From Novosphingobium piscinae (GTDB taxonomy: Bacteria; Pseudomonadota; Alphaproteobacteria; Sphingomonadales; Sphingomonadaceae), in assembly GCF_014230355.1 (NCBI RefSeq), contig NZ_JACLAX010000001.1, forward strand, positions 62,001-126,000: DNA of 64,000 bases, in the 5' to 3' direction. Below, piece by piece: positions 40,469 through 49,170 of this stretch. The translations under genes were made by a program, and so were the position numbers. How positions within the stretch are numbered: position 1 is the first letter of the stretch; each line of letters starts with the position of its first letter. A model generated the notes under the pieces. It saw only the letters and a program-made list of their open reading frames with translations, was not told the origin of the DNA and did no database searches.

Positions 40469-41608
40469 TCAGAACGGCTGGTTGAGCCGGGCCAGCGCTC
40501 CTTCCAGCAAGGCCTTGTGGGCTGCGGGATCACCATGCTCGAGCTGCAGCCGGCCGATCGCGATGCTGCTTTCGATCATGTCGCGGCAGCGCCCGAAGCG
40601 GCGGTCCTGGTAGGCCTGCAGGCCGCTCTCGACCGTGCCGGCCCGGGCCAGCTCCTGGGCCAGCACGATCCCGCTTTCGACCGCCATCCCCGCGCCCGAG
40701 GCAAGGTGCGGGGTGGTGGCATGGGCCGCGTCGCCGAGCAGGACGATGCGCCCGGCGAACCAGGGTCCGGGCTGGAGCGCAGCGGCCAGCGGGCGGTAGT
40801 TGATCCAGTCCTCGCGGGTCATGGTGTCGCGGATCCAGCCGGCATTGCCGCCGAAGTCGCGCAACAGGTCGTGCAGCGCCGCGAACAGCTCGGCCTCGTC
40901 CATGAAGGTCTCGCGCGGCTGGTGCGGGGTAAGCATCCACATGTAGACCGCATCGGGCCCGCAGGCGGTGATGCCGCAGGGGTTGTCGTGGCCGAGATAG
41001 AACTCCGCGCCGTCCAGTCCCGGCGGCTTGCGGATCGAGATGCGCCAGCAGCCTTGCCCGGTGGGAACCGGCGGGGCCATGTGCGGAAAGGCGATCTCGC
41101 GCACGCGCGAATGGATGCTGTCGGCCCCGACCACGAGGTCGTAGTCGCCACGCGAAGCGTCGGAGAAGGTCACGGCAACCCCGCTGCCGGTGTTTTCCAG
41201 CGCCGTGACGGTCAGCCCGAGGCGGACCGGGATGGCCAGTTCGCGCACCCGGGTCTGCATGATCCGGTGCAGGATCGGGCGCATGATTCCCCCGGTCGCC
41301 GGCAGGCCCTCCTCGATGGCCGGCTCTTCCAGGACGGCGATCAGGCTGCCGTCATGGCGGAACAGGCTGGTGCGGTTGGTGATCGCGCCGGCAGTCTTGA
41401 TCTGGTCGAGCAGGCCGAGCTCGCGATAGGCGCGCAGTGTCGGGCCGGTGATCGTGATCCCCGCGCCATAGACCCGCCAGGCAGGATCGAGGTCGATCAG
41501 TTCGACCGCCACCCCGCGCTCGGCCAGGCTGATCGCCGCCGCCATGCCGCCGATCCCGCCACCCACCACCAGGGCGGTGGCGAGGCTTTCGATGCTTTGC
41601 CCGCTCAT
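40469..41608 (-). CDS. FAD-dependent aromatic monooxygenase (salicylate/3-hydroxybenzoate hydroxylase type)
   Basis: This 379-residue class A flavoprotein hydroxylase has the N-terminal FAD fold VVGGGIGGMAAAISLAERG (residues 15-33), the DG-type motif DLVVGADSIHSRVRE and the second FAD motif RIVLLGDAAHATTPHLASGAG. Such enzymes add a hydroxyl group to an aromatic acid using NAD(P)H and O2. The start at 41608 is chosen because the FAD fold follows at once and GGGGAAAGGG lies upstream; earlier in-frame codons give no flavoprotein sequence. It is divergent from the epimerase-LysR-dioxygenase genes across a shared control region. Confidence 0.87.
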   Translation of the reverse strand: MSGQSIESLATALVVGGGIGGMAAAISLAERGVAVELIDLDPAWRVYGAGITITGPTLRAYRELGLLDQIKTAGAITNRTSLFRHDGSLIAVLEEPAIEEGLPATGGIMRPILHRIMQTRVRELAIPVRLGLTVTALENTGSGVAVTFSDASRGDYDLVVGADSIHSRVREIAFPHMAPPVPTGQGCWRISIRKPPGLDGAEFYLGHDNPCGITACGPDAVYMWMLTPHQPRETFMDEAELFAALHDLLRDFGGNAGWIRDTMTREDWINYRPLAAALQPGPWFAGRIVLLGDAAHATTPHLASGAGMAVESGIVLAQELARAGTVESGLQAYQDRRFGRCRDMIESSIAIGRLQLEHGDPAAHKALLEGALARLNQPF

Positions 41609-41665
41609 GCCCTTTCCCCTAAGCCCCCGGTGGCGGGAGGCAAATCCGAACCATGGATGGATCCT

Positions 41666-41677
41666 TATCGATACAAT
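41666..41677 (+). promoter_or_regulatory. Candidate LysR-regulator site, divergent promoter 1
   Basis: TATCGATACAAT lies midway between the FAD monooxygenase and the epimerase. Eleven of its twelve bases recur, inverted, at 47470-47481 in the other divergent promoter of the cluster. It contains the palindrome TATCGATA and fits an LTTR half-site arrangement. Confidence 0.45.
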
Positions 41678-41762
41678 CGGAGCGACCGTGCGCCGCCGCG
41701 CCCTTATGGCGGGGCGCAGCCCGCCCGGACAGACCGGGCAGGGATGGGACAGGAGGCTGACG

Positions 41763-42683
41763 ATGCGCGTTCTGGTGACCGGGGCCGGCGGGTTCGTCGG
41801 CCGCGAGATCGTGACCCGGCTGACCGCGGGCGGGGCGCAGATGATCGCGCTCGACAGCCAGCCCGGCGGCATCCCGGCGGGCTGCGAGGCGGTCTGCGGC
41901 GATCTGGGCGATCCGGCCGTGCGCGCCGCCGCTCTTGCGGGCGGGCTCGACGCGCTGATCCACCTCGCCACGGTGCCGGGCGGGGCGGCCGAGGCCGATC
42001 CGGCGGCCAGCCGGCGGATCAATCTGGATGCGATGTATGACCTGCTGCTCGAGGCGGCGGCGGTGCGGCCCGGGCTTCGGGTGGTCTATGCCAGCTCGAT
42101 CGCGGTCTTCGGCGATCCCTTGCCCGAACAGGTCGACGATGCCACTCCGGTCTCGCCGCGGATGATCTATGGCGGCCACAAGGCGATGATGGAGCACGCC
42201 GTGGCCCTGTTCTCCAACCGCGGCCTGATCGATGGCGTCAGCCTGCGCCTGCCCGGCATCCTGGCGCGACCCAAGGGTCCATCCGGGATGAAGTCGGCCT
42301 TCATGTCCGACCTGTTCCATGCCCTGCGTGCCGGCGCGGCCTTCACCTGTCCGGTCTCCGCCAGGGGGACGATCTGGGCGCAGTCCGTGGCTTGCTGCGC
42401 GCGCAACTTCCTCGCCGCGCTGTCGCTTGATGCGGCCCTGCTGCCTCCCACGCGCGCGGTGACCCTGCCGGCCCAGCGGATCGCGATGGGAGACCTTGTC
42501 GCCGAGGTGGCACGCCAGTGCGGGGTGTCCGCCGACCTGGTCAGCTATGCCCCGGACGCGGCGCTGGAGGCCGCCTTTGCCGCGCAGCCGCCGCTCGCCA
42601 CCCCGGCGGCCGAGCGTGTCGGTTTGGCGCACGACGGCAACCTTGCTACACTTGTCGCCAGCGCCCTGGCGACCCTGGCATAG
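41763..42683 (+). CDS. NAD-dependent epimerase/dehydratase family (extended SDR)
   Basis: This 306-residue extended SDR has GAGGFVG (residues 7-13) for NAD binding, ALIHLATVPGG, an active-site Tyr-x-x-x-Lys in IYGGHK and the Ser of VVYASSIAVFG. It resembles D-erythronate dehydrogenase (DenD)-type proteins, which are often found with hydrolases of sugar or aromatic acids. GGAGG precedes the start. It is followed after 36 bases by the LysR gene and is transcribed divergently from the FAD monooxygenase. The substrate is not determined. Confidence 0.82.
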   Translation: MRVLVTGAGGFVGREIVTRLTAGGAQMIALDSQPGGIPAGCEAVCGDLGDPAVRAAALAGGLDALIHLATVPGGAAEADPAASRRINLDAMYDLLLEAAAVRPGLRVVYASSIAVFGDPLPEQVDDATPVSPRMIYGGHKAMMEHAVALFSNRGLIDGVSLRLPGILARPKGPSGMKSAFMSDLFHALRAGAAFTCPVSARGTIWAQSVACCARNFLAALSLDAALLPPTRAVTLPAQRIAMGDLVAEVARQCGVSADLVSYAPDAALEAAFAAQPPLATPAAERVGLAHDGNLATLVASALATLA

Positions 42684-42719
42684 GCCCGGGACAGAGGGAT
42701 CCGGGCGCCGGAGATGGCA

Positions 42720-43721
42720 ATGCGGTTTGGCAGGCTTGACCTCAACCTCCTGGTGGCGCTCGACGCCTTGCTGTCGGAACGCAGCGTCAGCCTTGCGGCC
42801 GATCGGCTGTGTCTGTCGCAGTCGGCCACGTCGAGCGCGCTCGGCCGGCTGCGTGACTACTTCGGGGACGAGCTGCTGGTGGTGAAGGGCCGCACCATGG
42901 TGCTGACCGCCCGTGCCGAGGAGCTGATTGAACCGGTCCGTGCGGTGCTGGAGCAGATTCGCACGACGGTGGCGGTTGCGCCGCCGTTCGATCCGGCCAC
43001 CGCCGAGCGCCAGGTGCGGATCATGGCCTCGGACTATTCGACCCAGGTCATGCTCGCCGAGGTCCTCGCCGATTTCGAGGCGGTGGCGCCGAGCATGCGC
43101 TTCGAGATCCAGCCGATGAGCGACAGCCCGATCGAGGCGATCGAGCGCGGCTACATCGACCTGCTGCTGACCATTGATTGCGCGGTTTCGGCTGATCATC
43201 CCAGCCTGATCCTGTTCGAGGATGACTACGTGGTGGTGGGCGATGCGCGCAATCCGGCGATGGACGAGCCGATGACGCGGCAGCTCTACTTCTCGCTTGG
43301 TCATGTCACCCCGCGCTTTGGCAAGTCGCGCGTGCCGGCCTTCGAGGACTGGTTCGTGCGGCGCCAGAAGCAGCAGCGCCGGGTCGAGGTGGTCGCCCCC
43401 ACCTTCCTGTCGCTGCCGGGGCTGGTGGTCGGGACCCGGCGCATCGCCACGCTCCACCGGCGCATGGCGGAGCAGGTCGTGCAGACCCAGCCGCTGGTGA
43501 TCCGCGAACTGCCCTTCGACATCCCGCCGATCCGCGAGGCGCTGCAGTGGAACATCGCCAACAACAACGACCGGGCACTGCGCTGGGTGATCGAACGGCT
43601 CGAGACCGCCGCGATGTCCAAGCGCCGTACGCCCAGCAACGTTGTTCTGCTAGGTGGCGAGAGCGCGTTCGACCGCGGTTCGCTCGAGATCGAGTACCGG
43701 CTCAATCATCTGCGCCGTTAG
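42720..43721 (+). CDS. LysR-family regulator, NodD-like
   Basis: This 333-residue LTTR begins MRFGRLDLNLLVALDALLSE, the pattern of the NodD/NahR branch, with recognition region LSQSATSSALGRLRDYFGDELL and a substrate-binding domain. I chose the ATG at 42720 because GGAG then has a six-base spacing; the ATG at 42714 abuts it directly. NodD/NahR-type proteins activate genes in response to aromatic inducers. It lies inside the cluster between the epimerase and the dioxygenase-type gene. The motif at 41666 and 47470 is the likely binding site. Confidence 0.87.
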   Translation: MRFGRLDLNLLVALDALLSERSVSLAADRLCLSQSATSSALGRLRDYFGDELLVVKGRTMVLTARAEELIEPVRAVLEQIRTTVAVAPPFDPATAERQVRIMASDYSTQVMLAEVLADFEAVAPSMRFEIQPMSDSPIEAIERGYIDLLLTIDCAVSADHPSLILFEDDYVVVGDARNPAMDEPMTRQLYFSLGHVTPRFGKSRVPAFEDWFVRRQKQQRRVEVVAPTFLSLPGLVVGTRRIATLHRRMAEQVVQTQPLVIRELPFDIPPIREALQWNIANNNDRALRWVIERLETAAMSKRRTPSNVVLLGGESAFDRGSLEIEYRLNHLRR

Positions 43722-43830
43722 GCGCCGCGCGCGCCAGCTATCGAGCGCCCCGCTAGCCTCGATCCCAAACAATGCATTTCTCCCGCGCCCCGGCGGTTCG
43801 CATAAGCCGGGCGAACAGCGGAGAAAGAGC

Positions 43831-44901
43831 ATGACCGTTCTGGGTATCGAAAGCGTGGTCTTCGGCGTGGCTGACCTGGCCGAGCACACCCGGTTCTGGA
43901 CCGATTTCGGCCTCCCGCTCGACCATGCCGATGCCGGTGAGAGCGTCTTCCGCCTCGCCTCGGGCAGCCGGGTCATCCTCCTGCCCCATGGTGATCCGCG
44001 GCTGCCCACGCCCGATCCGTTTGCCGGAGACGGGATCAAGGAGACGGTCTGGGGGGTGGACAGCCCGGCCAGTCTCGAGCGCATCGCCGCCAGCCTCGCG
44101 CGTGAGGTCGCGGTGACGCGCGAGGCGGACGGGACCCTGCGCTGCACCTGCCCGGATGGCCAGCCGATCGCCGTCCGGGTCTGGGCCAAGCAGGCGGTGG
44201 CCAGCGAGACCTCGCCGGTGAACACCCCCAGCTCGTGGCCGCGCTTCAACCAGCACCGCATCTGGCGTCAGCGCGCGATCCCCAAGACGATCAACCATGT
44301 GGTGTTCTTCAGCACCGATTATGTCAGCTCGTTCGAGTTCTACGAACGGCATTTCGGGTTCCGTTATGTCGACCACTCGAAGGGGGTCGGCATCTTCGCT
44401 CGCGCCGACGGCACCTTCGAGCACCATTCGATCTTCTGGGTGAACTGCGATCTGCCGATCGCACCCGACCACTTCGGCTTCATGCACATCGCCTTCGGCT
44501 GCGACGATATCGACGAGGTGATGCTCGGTGCCAACCTGATGGAGCAAAAGGGCTGGAAGAACACGACGATGAACACCAGCGGGGGCATTTCGCGTCACCG
44601 CATCTCCAGCGCGATCTACTACTACTGCGAGATTCCCGGGCATGCCGGCGAGGCCGAGTACCATGCCGACACCGACTATCTCGACGACAACTGGGTCCCG
44701 CGCGCCTGGGATTTCCGGTTCGGCTCGCTGCTGTGGTCGGCCAATGCCCCGCCCATCTTCCGCGGCGACAACATTCCGTGGGACATGACCTTCGATGCCG
44801 ACCGCCGAAGCTTCGAGCCCTATCGCAAGCAGGGCCCGGGCCAGTGCGCGGTCGAGGGCCAGCTGGCGGCGATCACGGCCGAGGACGAGCACGCGCTGTG
44901 A
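43831..44901 (+). CDS. VOC-fold extradiol-type ring-cleavage dioxygenase
   Basis: This 356-residue protein has two vicinal-oxygen-chelate domains. The C-terminal domain carries the 2-His-1-carboxylate iron site expected of type I extradiol dioxygenases: His156 (INHVVFF), His219 (FMHIAFG) and Glu276 (GEAEYHAD). Length and spacing fit ring-cleaving dioxygenases better than glyoxalases. The start at 43831 follows GGAGAAAGAG. In a cluster with a flavin hydroxylase and an FAH-fold hydrolase it would open a dihydroxylated or trihydroxylated ring. The exact ring substrate cannot be read from the sequence. Confidence 0.8.
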   Translation: MTVLGIESVVFGVADLAEHTRFWTDFGLPLDHADAGESVFRLASGSRVILLPHGDPRLPTPDPFAGDGIKETVWGVDSPASLERIAASLAREVAVTREADGTLRCTCPDGQPIAVRVWAKQAVASETSPVNTPSSWPRFNQHRIWRQRAIPKTINHVVFFSTDYVSSFEFYERHFGFRYVDHSKGVGIFARADGTFEHHSIFWVNCDLPIAPDHFGFMHIAFGCDDIDEVMLGANLMEQKGWKNTTMNTSGGISRHRISSAIYYYCEIPGHAGEAEYHADTDYLDDNWVPRAWDFRFGSLLWSANAPPIFRGDNIPWDMTFDADRRSFEPYRKQGPGQCAVEGQLAAITAEDEHAL

Positions 44902-44947
44902 TGTCGGGTGCCGGTTGCACCCATGGCGCGGCGCAGGGCGGGTCCGC

Positions 44948-45238
44948 CTAGATCACCGTTTCGACGTGGATCACGCTGGGCGGTGCGGTGAAGAACGGGC
45001 CGGCCAGCGCCCGCCATTGCTGGAACGCCGGGGATTGCCGAAAATCCTCCATATGCGCCGCAACGCTGGTCCAGCCGACGACCAGCCGGTACTCGCCCGG
45101 GTGCTCGATCACCCGCTCCAGCCGGAACGACAGGCAGCCCGGATCGCCCTCGAAATGCGGCCGGGCGGCGGCCACCGCGGCCTCGAAGGCGCCAGCCTGC
45201 GCCGGATCGATCGTCAGCGCAGCGATTTCATGGATCAT
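44948..45238 (-). CDS. ABM-domain (antibiotic biosynthesis monooxygenase-like) small protein
   Basis: This 96-residue ferredoxin-like protein has the ABM pattern: MIHEIAALTIDPAQAGAFEAAV, GCLSFRLERVIEHPGEYRLVVGWTS and HMEDFRQSPAFQQW. Such proteins act as cofactor-free monooxygenases on quinols or as (S)-isomer-type accessory enzymes. ATG at 45238 has GAGGAGA upstream; longer in-frame extensions run into the SDR gene. It is the last gene of the HisD-like/SDR/ABM operon, 29 bases after the SDR stop. Confidence 0.78.
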   Translation of the reverse strand: MIHEIAALTIDPAQAGAFEAAVAAARPHFEGDPGCLSFRLERVIEHPGEYRLVVGWTSVAAHMEDFRQSPAFQQWRALAGPFFTAPPSVIHVETVI

Positions 45239-45267
45239 GGCAAGGGTCTCCTCGGGTGGTGGCGGGT

Positions 45268-46041
45268 TCAGTCGGCGGTCCAGCCGCCATCGACCACCAG
45301 GCTGGTCCCGGTCATCAGGGCAGAGGCATCGGAGGCGAGGAACAGAACGGCGCCCATGAGGTCCTCGACCCGGCCGAGCCGGCCCAGCTTGATCTTGGCC
45401 AGAACACTCGCGCGGAAGCCCGGGTCGTCGAGGAAGGGGCGGGTCATCGGCGTTTCGATGAAGGTCGGGGCGATCGTGTTGGAGCGGATGCCGTGGGGGG
45501 CGAGGTCGAGGGCGAAGCTCTTGTTCAGGCCCTCGAGCGCCCACTTACTGGCGCAGTAGAGCGAGCGGTTCGGTCCGCCGACGTGGCCCATCTGGCTGCC
45601 GATGTGGATCAGGCTGCCGCTCGCGCCCTCGGCCATCATGCGCCGTGCGCAGGCCTGGGCGACGAAGAAGGCGGCCTTGAGGTTGAGGTCGAGCACGGCG
45701 TCGTAGTCGGCCTCGCTCACCTCCCACATCGGTTTGGGGCGGTTGGTTCCGGCATTGTTGACCAGCACGTGGAAGGCGGGGCGATCCGCGAAGAAGGCGC
45801 TGACCGCGGCCAGGTCCGAGACGTCGAGCACCGCGGCCTCGGCCTGGCCACCGGCGGCGCGGATCGCGGCGGCGGCCTCCTCGATCTCGTGCTGGCTGCG
45901 CGCTGCCAGGGTCACCATGGCGCCGGCCTCGGCCAGTGCGGCCGCCATGGCGAGCCCGATCCCGCGCCCGGCCCCGGTCACCAGCGCGCGGCGGCCATCG
46001 AGCCGGAAGCTGGGCGTCCGGGGCAGCGTGGTCACATCCAT
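45268..46041 (-). CDS. Short-chain dehydrogenase/reductase
   Basis: This 257-residue classical SDR has TGAGRGIG (residues 22-29), LVNNAGTNRP, the catalytic Ser in HIGSQMG with Tyr-x-x-x-Lys in LYCASK, and the C-terminal LVVDGGWTAD. It starts four bases after the HisD-like gene stop. The pairing with a HisD-like dehydrogenase suggests two successive oxidations of a polyol or hydroxy-acid intermediate. The substrate is unknown. Confidence 0.87.
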   Translation of the reverse strand: MDVTTLPRTPSFRLDGRRALVTGAGRGIGLAMAAALAEAGAMVTLAARSQHEIEEAAAAIRAAGGQAEAAVLDVSDLAAVSAFFADRPAFHVLVNNAGTNRPKPMWEVSEADYDAVLDLNLKAAFFVAQACARRMMAEGASGSLIHIGSQMGHVGGPNRSLYCASKWALEGLNKSFALDLAPHGIRSNTIAPTFIETPMTRPFLDDPGFRASVLAKIKLGRLGRVEDLMGAVLFLASDASALMTGTSLVVDGGWTAD

Positions 46042-46045
46042 GCCT

Positions 46046-47377
46046 TCAGGCCCGCGTCAGCGCGCTGGGCTCGGCCTGCCCGGCATAGGGCACCTCGCGC
46101 CCGCCATAGCGGCGCACGCGCAGATTGGCCTGTTCGCCGTGCCCGGCAAAGCCCTCCAGCGCGCAAAGCCGGCTGCAGTATTCGCCGATCAGCGCCGAGG
46201 CCTCGTCGGTCAGCACCTTCTGGTAGGTGCAGGTCTTGAGGAACTTGCCGACCCACAGCCCGCCCGTATAGCGCGCGGCCTTCTTCGTCGGCAGCGTGTG
46301 GTTAGTGCCGATCACCTTGTCGCCGAAGCTGACGTTGGTGCGGGCGCCCAGGAACAGCGCGCCGTAGTTGGTCATGTTCTGCAGGAAGTAGTCGGGATCG
46401 GCCGTCATTACCTGGACGTGCTCGCTGGCGATCTCGTCGGCGATGGCCACCATCTCGGCGTCGCTCTCGGCCACGATCACCTCGCCGAAGTCCTGCCAGG
46501 CCCGGCGGGCATGCTCGGCGGTGGGAAGGATCTGCAGCAGCCGCTCGATCTCGGCCATCGTCTCGCGGGCCAGCCGCTCGCTGGTGGTCAGCAGCACGCC
46601 CGGGCTGTCGGGCCCGTGCTCGACCTGGCCGAGAATGTCGGTCGCCGCCATCTCCGGATCGCAGCCGACCTCGTCGGCGATGATCAGCGTCTCGGTCGGG
46701 CCGGCGAACAGGTCGATACCGACCCGGCCGAACAGCTGGCGCTTGGCCTCGGCGACAAAGGCGTTGCCCGGCCCGACGAGGATGTCGACCGGGTCGATGC
46801 TTTGGGTTCCCAGCGCCATCGCGCCCACCGCCTGGATGCCGCCGAGCGCATAGATCGCGTCGGCCCCGGCCATCGCCTGCGCCGCCACGATGTGGCGCGC
46901 GGCCTTGCCCTGGAACGGCGGGGCGCAGGTTATGACGCGCTTCACGCCGGCCACCTTGGCGGTGATCACGCTCATGTGGGCCGAGGCCAGCAGTGGGTAC
47001 TTGCCGCCGGGCACGTAGCAGCCCGCGGCGTTGATCGGCACGTGCCGGTGGCCCAGCACCACCCCGGGCATGGTCTCGACCTCGACGTCCCGCATGGAAT
47101 CGCGCTGGATCTGCGCGAAGTTGCGGACCTGCGCCTGGGCGAACTCGATATCCTTGCGCTCCTGCGCGGTCAGGCTCTCGACCGCGGCATCGATCTCGGC
47201 CTGCGACAGGCGGTAATCCTCGCGGTCCCAGCCGTCGAACTGGATCGACATGTCGCGCACGGCCGCATCGCCCCGCTGCGCGATATCGGCCAGCGCCGCC
47301 TCCACAATGTCGCGCACCTTGCGGTCAGCCGTCGCCTTCGCTTCCGCCGTCGCGCCGCGCTTCAACCAGATTGCCAT
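46046..47377 (-). CDS. Histidinol dehydrogenase-like (HisD-family) catabolic dehydrogenase
   Basis: This 443-residue HisD-family zinc dehydrogenase keeps Gln251/His254 ([11 protein letters not shown]) and Glu319/His320 (ASEHVQV) plus GTNHTLPT. Its surroundings are catabolic and no other his gene is near. Family branches outside histidine synthesis oxidise sulfopropanediol or other hydroxyl compounds to the acid in two steps. The start at 47377 follows GGGGAGC. It is the first gene of the minus-strand operon with SDR and ABM and is divergent from the FAH gene at 47583. The substrate is probably an alcohol produced after ring cleavage, but this is inference. Confidence 0.82.
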   Translation of the reverse strand: MAIWLKRGATAEAKATADRKVRDIVEAALADIAQRGDAAVRDMSIQFDGWDREDYRLSQAEIDAAVESLTAQERKDIEFAQAQVRNFAQIQRDSMRDVEVETMPGVVLGHRHVPINAAGCYVPGGKYPLLASAHMSVITAKVAGVKRVITCAPPFQGKAARHIVAAQAMAGADAIYALGGIQAVGAMALGTQSIDPVDILVGPGNAFVAEAKRQLFGRVGIDLFAGPTETLIIADEVGCDPEMAATDILGQVEHGPDSPGVLLTTSERLARETMAEIERLLQILPTAEHARRAWQDFGEVIVAESDAEMVAIADEIASEHVQVMTADPDYFLQNMTNYGALFLGARTNVSFGDKVIGTNHTLPTKKAARYTGGLWVGKFLKTCTYQKVLTDEASALIGEYCSRLCALEGFAGHGEQANLRVRRYGGREVPYAGQAEPSALTRA

Positions 47378-47469
47378 GCCTGCTCCCCGGCTCTGTCCCT
47401 GCCAAGCCGATGCGGTTGGCCGCAGCGGCCCGCGGTATCTGGCATGCGGCTTCCGGCCCGGACCATCAC

Positions 47470-47498
47470 ATTGTGTCGATAGGTCGCTATCGATCGAA
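47470..47498. promoter_or_regulatory. Candidate LysR-regulator site, divergent promoter 2
   Basis: ATTGTGTCGATA (47470-47481) is the inverse of the site at 41666-41677 with one mismatch. It overlaps the longer inverted repeat TCGATAG-GTCG-CTATCGA (47476-47493). The position between the HisD-like gene and the FAH gene suits control of both by the cluster's LysR protein. Confidence 0.5.
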
Positions 47499-47582
47499 TG
47501 CCTTTGCCGACCCGCCCGGCTGCGCCTAGCCCGCGGCGCAGACAGCCGGTTTCGGTGGGCTGTCATGAGGAGAGACGGCGAT

Positions 47583-48527
47583 ATGCGGTTGGCCACGCTG
47601 CGCAACGGAACCCCAGACGGTGTGCTGGTCGTGGTGTCACCCGATGGCACGGCCTGCGCCCCCGCGCCGGTGCCCACGCTGCAGCAGGCGCTCGAGCAGT
47701 GGGCCGCGGTGGCGCCGGCGCTGGGCGCGATCTCCGCGTTCCCGTTGCCGCTCGATCCCGACCGGCTGGCGGCCCCGCTCCCGCGGGCGTGGCAATGGCT
47801 TGATGGTTCGGCCTACGCCAGCCACGGCGCCCTGATGGACAAGGTGCTGGGCGTCACCCCGGTGAAGACCGACCTGCCGCTGATGTACCAGGGCGTGTCC
47901 GACACCTTCTACGGCCCGCACGATGATGTGCGCATGCCGGACGAAACGCTCGGGATCGATTTCGAGGGCGAGTTCGGGGTGATCGTCGATGCCGTGCCGA
48001 TGGGCACCACGGCGGCGGCGGCGCTGGCGCACATCAGGCTGGTCGTGCAGATCAACGACTGGTCGTTGCGCGCGCTGGCCGGGCCCGAGATGAAGACCGG
48101 ATTTGGCTGGGTCCAGGCCAAGCCGCCCTGCAGCATGGCGCCCTTCGCGGTGACGCCGGACGAGCTGGGCGATCAGTGGCGGGACGGCCGGGTCTGTCTT
48201 GACCTGCTGGTCGACTGGAACGGTCGGCGGTTCGGTGCGGCCAATGGCGAGCCGATGGGCCACGGGTTCCACGAGCTGGTCGCCCATGCCGCGCGGACGC
48301 GCGATCTGGTGGCCGGGACGGTGATCGGTTCGGGCACGGTGTCCAACCCCAACTTCCGCGAGATCGGATCCTCCTGCATTGCCGAGCGACGCGGGATCGA
48401 GGTGGTCGACACCGGCGAGGCGCGCACCGCCTTCATGCGGTTCGGCGACCGCGTCCGCATGGAAGGCCGCATGGCGGATGGGCGGGCACCGTTCGGGGCG
48501 ATCGACCAGCAGGTGGTCCGGGCCTGA
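47583..48527 (+). CDS. Fumarylacetoacetate hydrolase family protein
   Basis: This 314-residue FAH-fold enzyme has metal ligands in [15 protein letters not shown] (two Glu) and [11 protein letters not shown] (Asp), followed by [25 protein letters not shown] and [13 protein letters not shown]. It resembles the bacterial FahA-like branch acting on acylpyruvates from homogentisate- or gentisate-type cleavage. GAGGAGAGA precedes the start at 47583. It is transcribed alone, divergent from the HisD-like operon. With the FAD monooxygenase and extradiol dioxygenase it would complete hydroxylation, ring opening and hydrolysis. Confidence 0.87.
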   Translation: MRLATLRNGTPDGVLVVVSPDGTACAPAPVPTLQQALEQWAAVAPALGAISAFPLPLDPDRLAAPLPRAWQWLDGSAYASHGALMDKVLGVTPVKTDLPLMYQGVSDTFYGPHDDVRMPDETLGIDFEGEFGVIVDAVPMGTTAAAALAHIRLVVQINDWSLRALAGPEMKTGFGWVQAKPPCSMAPFAVTPDELGDQWRDGRVCLDLLVDWNGRRFGAANGEPMGHGFHELVAHAARTRDLVAGTVIGSGTVSNPNFREIGSSCIAERRGIEVVDTGEARTAFMRFGDRVRMEGRMADGRAPFGAIDQQVVRA

Positions 48528-48622
48528 GCCCCCCCGGCCGCCGCGGTCCCGTCTGGTCCCGGTCTGACCGCGCGCAAGGCCGGATCGCGGCCCCGTTTGG
48601 CAAAACGCGCCACTTTGCCTCC

Positions 48623-48652
48623 CGCAAAATAGCAAAACTCACCGATTTTGCG
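48623..48652. promoter_or_regulatory. Inverted repeat, possible enhancer site upstream of the sigma-54-like promoter
   Basis: CGCAAAAT (48623-48630) and ATTTTGCG (48645-48652) are perfect inverses 14 bases apart. Two further GCAAAAC units lie at about 48599 and 48632. The A/T-rich iterations end 45 bases upstream of the -24 element, a suitable place for an enhancer-binding activator such as a PspF-type protein. Confidence 0.45.
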
Positions 48653-48697
48653 GATTCTGCACGGGACCTGAACGGCCAAAGCCCCGGATTCCGGAGT

Positions 48698-48713
48698 TGG
48701 CACGGCGCTTGCT
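48698..48713 (+). promoter_or_regulatory. Sigma-54 (RpoN) type -24/-12 promoter for the UrcA gene
   Basis: TGGCACGGCGCTTGCT matches the RpoN consensus, with GG at 48699-48700 and GC at 48711-48712 exactly ten bases apart. Transcription would begin near 48723, about 40 bases before the UrcA start. Confidence 0.7.
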
Positions 48714-48764
48714 GTAGGGATGGTACCCGCCCCGGCGGCCCCACCAAGCTCAAGGAGACCCACC

Positions 48765-49115
48765 ATGCTGCACCTCAACACCCTGTTCGCCCGTCCCGCC
48801 CTGACCCTCGCCACCGCTGCCGCCGCCCTGGCCGTCGCCGCGCCGGCCGTGGCCGCGCCTGCCGCCAACCTGCCCACGGTCGAGGTCCGGCTCAACACTG
48901 CCGAGCTGTCGGGTGGCGCCGCCGCCACCACCATCCACCGCCGGATCGCCGCTGCCGCGCGTCAGGTCTGCGCGCCCCAGGGTGCCACGCTGCGCGAGCA
49001 GATGGACGCCCGCCAGTGCTACGCCAAGGCCGTGCGTTCGGGTGAGGGCCAGCTGGTCGCGCTGCGCGAACTGGCCAAGAGCCGCCAGCAGACCCTCGCC
49101 ACCGCCGCCCGCTGA
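48765..49115 (+). CDS. UrcA-family small exported protein
   Basis: This 116-residue protein has a signal peptide (residues 1-31, Ala-rich, ending APAVAAPA) and the UrcA pattern: VEVRLNTAELSGGAAATTIHRRIAAAARQVC with a second Cys in RQCYAKAV, the two probably forming a disulfide, then an alpha-helical C-terminus. UrcA proteins are common in Caulobacterales and sphingomonads and their function is unknown. AAGGAG precedes the ATG. A sigma-54-like promoter with an upstream inverted repeat precedes it, suggesting a stress or envelope response rather than constitutive expression. Confidence 0.85.
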   Translation: MLHLNTLFARPALTLATAAAALAVAAPAVAAPAANLPTVEVRLNTAELSGGAAATTIHRRIAAAARQVCAPQGATLREQMDARQCYAKAVRSGEGQLVALRELAKSRQQTLATAAR

Positions 49116-49130
49116 GCGGTCCCCCATTCA

Positions 49131-49161
49131 CCCGGGCCATGTCCAGCCGGCATGGCCCGGG
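49131..49161. terminator. Hairpin between UrcA gene and convergent TetR remnant
   Basis: CCCGGGCCATG (49131-49141) and CATGGCCCGGG (49151-49161) form a perfect 11-bp stem with a nine-base loop, 15 bases after the UrcA stop. No T-run follows, so termination strength is uncertain. Confidence 0.5.
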
Positions 49162-49170
49162 CGGGAGCGT

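Noticed and set aside
46046..47377. Histidine biosynthesis gene hisD
   Set aside because: The family fits, but no other his gene is nearby and the gene is embedded in a catabolic cluster with SDR, ABM and FAH genes, so a catabolic HisD-like enzyme is more likely.
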